From CAWHOW01 sp963831005 (GTDB lineage: Bacteria; Bacteroidota; Bacteroidia; Bacteroidales; CG2-30-32-10), in NCBI GenBank assembly GCA_963831005.1, contig CAWHOW010000007.1:248001-312000 (forward strand): 64,000 nucleotides of DNA, given 5' to 3'. Under the pieces are notes generated by a model, which saw only the letters and a list, made by a program, of their open reading frames with translations, made no database searches and had not been told where the DNA came from. A program made the translations under genes and the position numbers. Within the stretch, counting starts at the first letter, position 1; each line of letters starts with the position of its first letter. Shown piece by piece: positions 62,910 to 64,000 of this stretch.

Positions 62910-64000
62910 ATGATCATGCCCGCATTACTCGTTTCTAAAAAGAAAAATAATATCCTTTACTATTGTATAATTGCTTTTTGCATATCGGTACTTCTTTATG
63001 TACAAACCCTTAGTTTCGGATTCACTAATTTCGATGATCATCTACTCATCTCACAAAATATTGCTTTCCTAAGTCATGTAAAGAACTTGCTTCATGCATT
63101 TCAAACAGATGCATTTATTGTGCATACAAGTCCGTTCTACCGCCCCCTGCAAAGCGTGTCGTACATGGCGGATGTGCTGTTATCGGGCGCTAACAATACA
63201 TGGATATTTCACCTGTCGAATATATTGCTGGCAGGCATAATTTCAGTATTGCTTTTCCTGTTGCTGATAAGGTTTGCCATAGAGCGGAAGTTGGCTTTGT
63301 TAGCTGTGCTTATTTATTGCACACACCCTCTTTTCACATCATCAATAGCATGGATACCTGCCAGGGGCGATTTGTTGCTACTTGTATTCTCTTTATTAGC
63401 ATTCCTGTTTTTTTTAGAATTCTTGAAAACGAGAAAGTCAGTTTATATAATTTTAAACTGGCTTGCATTTACATTTGCATTGTTCTGCAAAGAAACGGCT
63501 GTTTTTCTCCCTGTTCTTTTCATTATTTATTATTTTACCTTTTCCCTTGAAAAACATTTTGATAAAAAATATCTTATTTCAATTTTGCTCTATGCAATTT
63601 CGGGGATATGCTGGTATTTTATGCGTTCCAAAGCTATTGGCAATATCTCCGATACTAGCGCTAATCTGGGCTTTGCCTCAATTTTATCAAACCTTCGTAC
63701 AATTCCTGAATCGGTCGCAAAGTTTTTCATACCCTCCGATATTGCACCGCTTCCCGCTTTTTCTTTATTCAAGACCTTGGCAGGAATAGTTATAATTGCT
63801 TTGATAATTTTCCTCTTTTTTAAGAATAAAGTAAGGCCAATTAAAGAAAAGATATTTTGTCTTTCATGGTTTGCGATTTTGATGCTGCCTCCCATGATCT
63901 ATAAACACCCATTTCTTGATTACCTTGATCATCGTTTCTTTCTTCCTATGATAGGAATAATGTTATTCCTCTTGTTCCTATTTCCCGCTAATTGGTTTGA
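62910..64000 (+). CDS. GT-C type membrane glycosyltransferase, 3' end missing
   Basis: The frame is open from ATG 62910 (a second ATG follows at 62916) to the window edge, 363 aa. It begins with a membrane span and has GFTNFDDHLLISQN followed by SPFYRPLQSVSYMADVLLSG and TWIFHLSN, the layout of PMT/TMTC-like GT-C enzymes, with the Asp-Asp pair in the first outer loop. At least eight spans are visible. Such enzymes move sugars from polyprenyl phosphate to proteins or lipids on the outer side. This would fit the polyprenyl-sugar-making GT2 in the adjacent cluster. Confidence 0.82.
   Translation, partial: MIMPALLVSKKKNNILYYCIIAFCISVLLYVQTLSFGFTNFDDHLLISQNIAFLSHVKNLLHAFQTDAFIVHTSPFYRPLQSVSYMADVLLSGANNTWIFHLSNILLAGIISVLLFLLLIRFAIERKLALLAVLIYCTHPLFTSSIAWIPARGDLLLLVFSLLAFLFFLEFLKTRKSVYIILNWLAFTFALFCKETAVFLPVLFIIYYFTFSLEKHFDKKYLISILLYAISGICWYFMRSKAIGNISDTSANLGFASILSNLRTIPESVAKFFIPSDIAPLPAFSLFKTLAGIVIIALIIFLFFKNKVRPIKEKIFCLSWFAILMLPPMIYKHPFLDYLDHRFFLPMIGIMLFLLFLFPANWF

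Overview
The window is AT-rich DNA from a member of the Bacteroidota. The evidence is a SusC/SusD pair, type IX secretion (T9SS) C-terminal sorting domains, a peptidase of family S46, a DUF4251 protein, ribosome binding sites without Shine-Dalgarno character, and the Bacteroidota -7 promoter element TAnnTTTG 20-50 bases ahead of many genes. No tRNA, 5S/16S/23S rRNA or CRISPR array was seen. The only RNA gene recognised is the SRP RNA at about 33.7 kb. Most of the DNA is ordinary chromosome, with three IS elements, one MITE and many short-period repeat arrays between genes.

Layout. 0-2.2 kb: the end of a PPK2 polyphosphate kinase, two small conserved genes, a methyltransferase and an isochorismatase-like hydrolase. 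2.4-7.1 kb (minus strand): an S46 peptidase, a MarC-like membrane protein, a stand-alone T9SS sorting domain and a PD40 propeller protein. 7.4-11.8 kb: ParA, Ppk1 and short Ppx, then a ParB-like protein. 11.8-16.9 kb (minus): an unknown protein, a GH13 glucosidase and a PHP-glycosyltransferase fusion. 17.2-21.6 kb: a second PD40 protein, a two-gene radical-SAM DNA repair operon and a divergent S24 (LexA/CI-type) regulator. 21.9-24.8 kb: two tandem PiT phosphate transporters. 25-34.5 kb: DUF4251 protein, PBP1A, YggS, an IS5 copy with a nonsense codon, a phosphoesterase, a secreted MEMO protein, a cupin, SRP RNA and TsaC. 34.8-40.3 kb: a SusCD operon whose susC carries a frameshift. 40.35-42.87 kb: an IS3 element with an IS630 element inside its transposase gene. 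43.3-50 kb: a secreted protein, a DODA-type dioxygenase, YjbQ, CopA, a lipoprotein, and a T9SS cargo gene broken by a 223-bp MITE. 50.9-52.9 kb: an M13 peptidase. 53-64 kb: a glycoconjugate cluster (flippase, two KASIII enzymes flanking an acyl carrier protein, SDR, GT2, GNAT, three sulfotransferases) and the start of a GT-C membrane glycosyltransferase.

Three things stand out. (1) The 53-63 kb cluster looks like a dedicated route that builds a short acyl chain on its own carrier protein, reduces it, transfers it with a GNAT, and adds glycosylation, export and sulfation. The product is unknown. (2) Six loci carry tandem arrays of different sequence that all have a period of exactly 21 bp. Heptamer (7-bp) arrays lie in and beside one broken gene. 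(3) A hairpin-forming leader of about 95 bases occurs twice, 17.5 kb apart, exactly the same distance ahead of two unrelated small ORFs.

Polyphosphate and phosphate genes (PPK2, Ppk1, Ppx, two PiT) all lie in the first 25 kb, which suggests a neighbourhood for phosphate storage.
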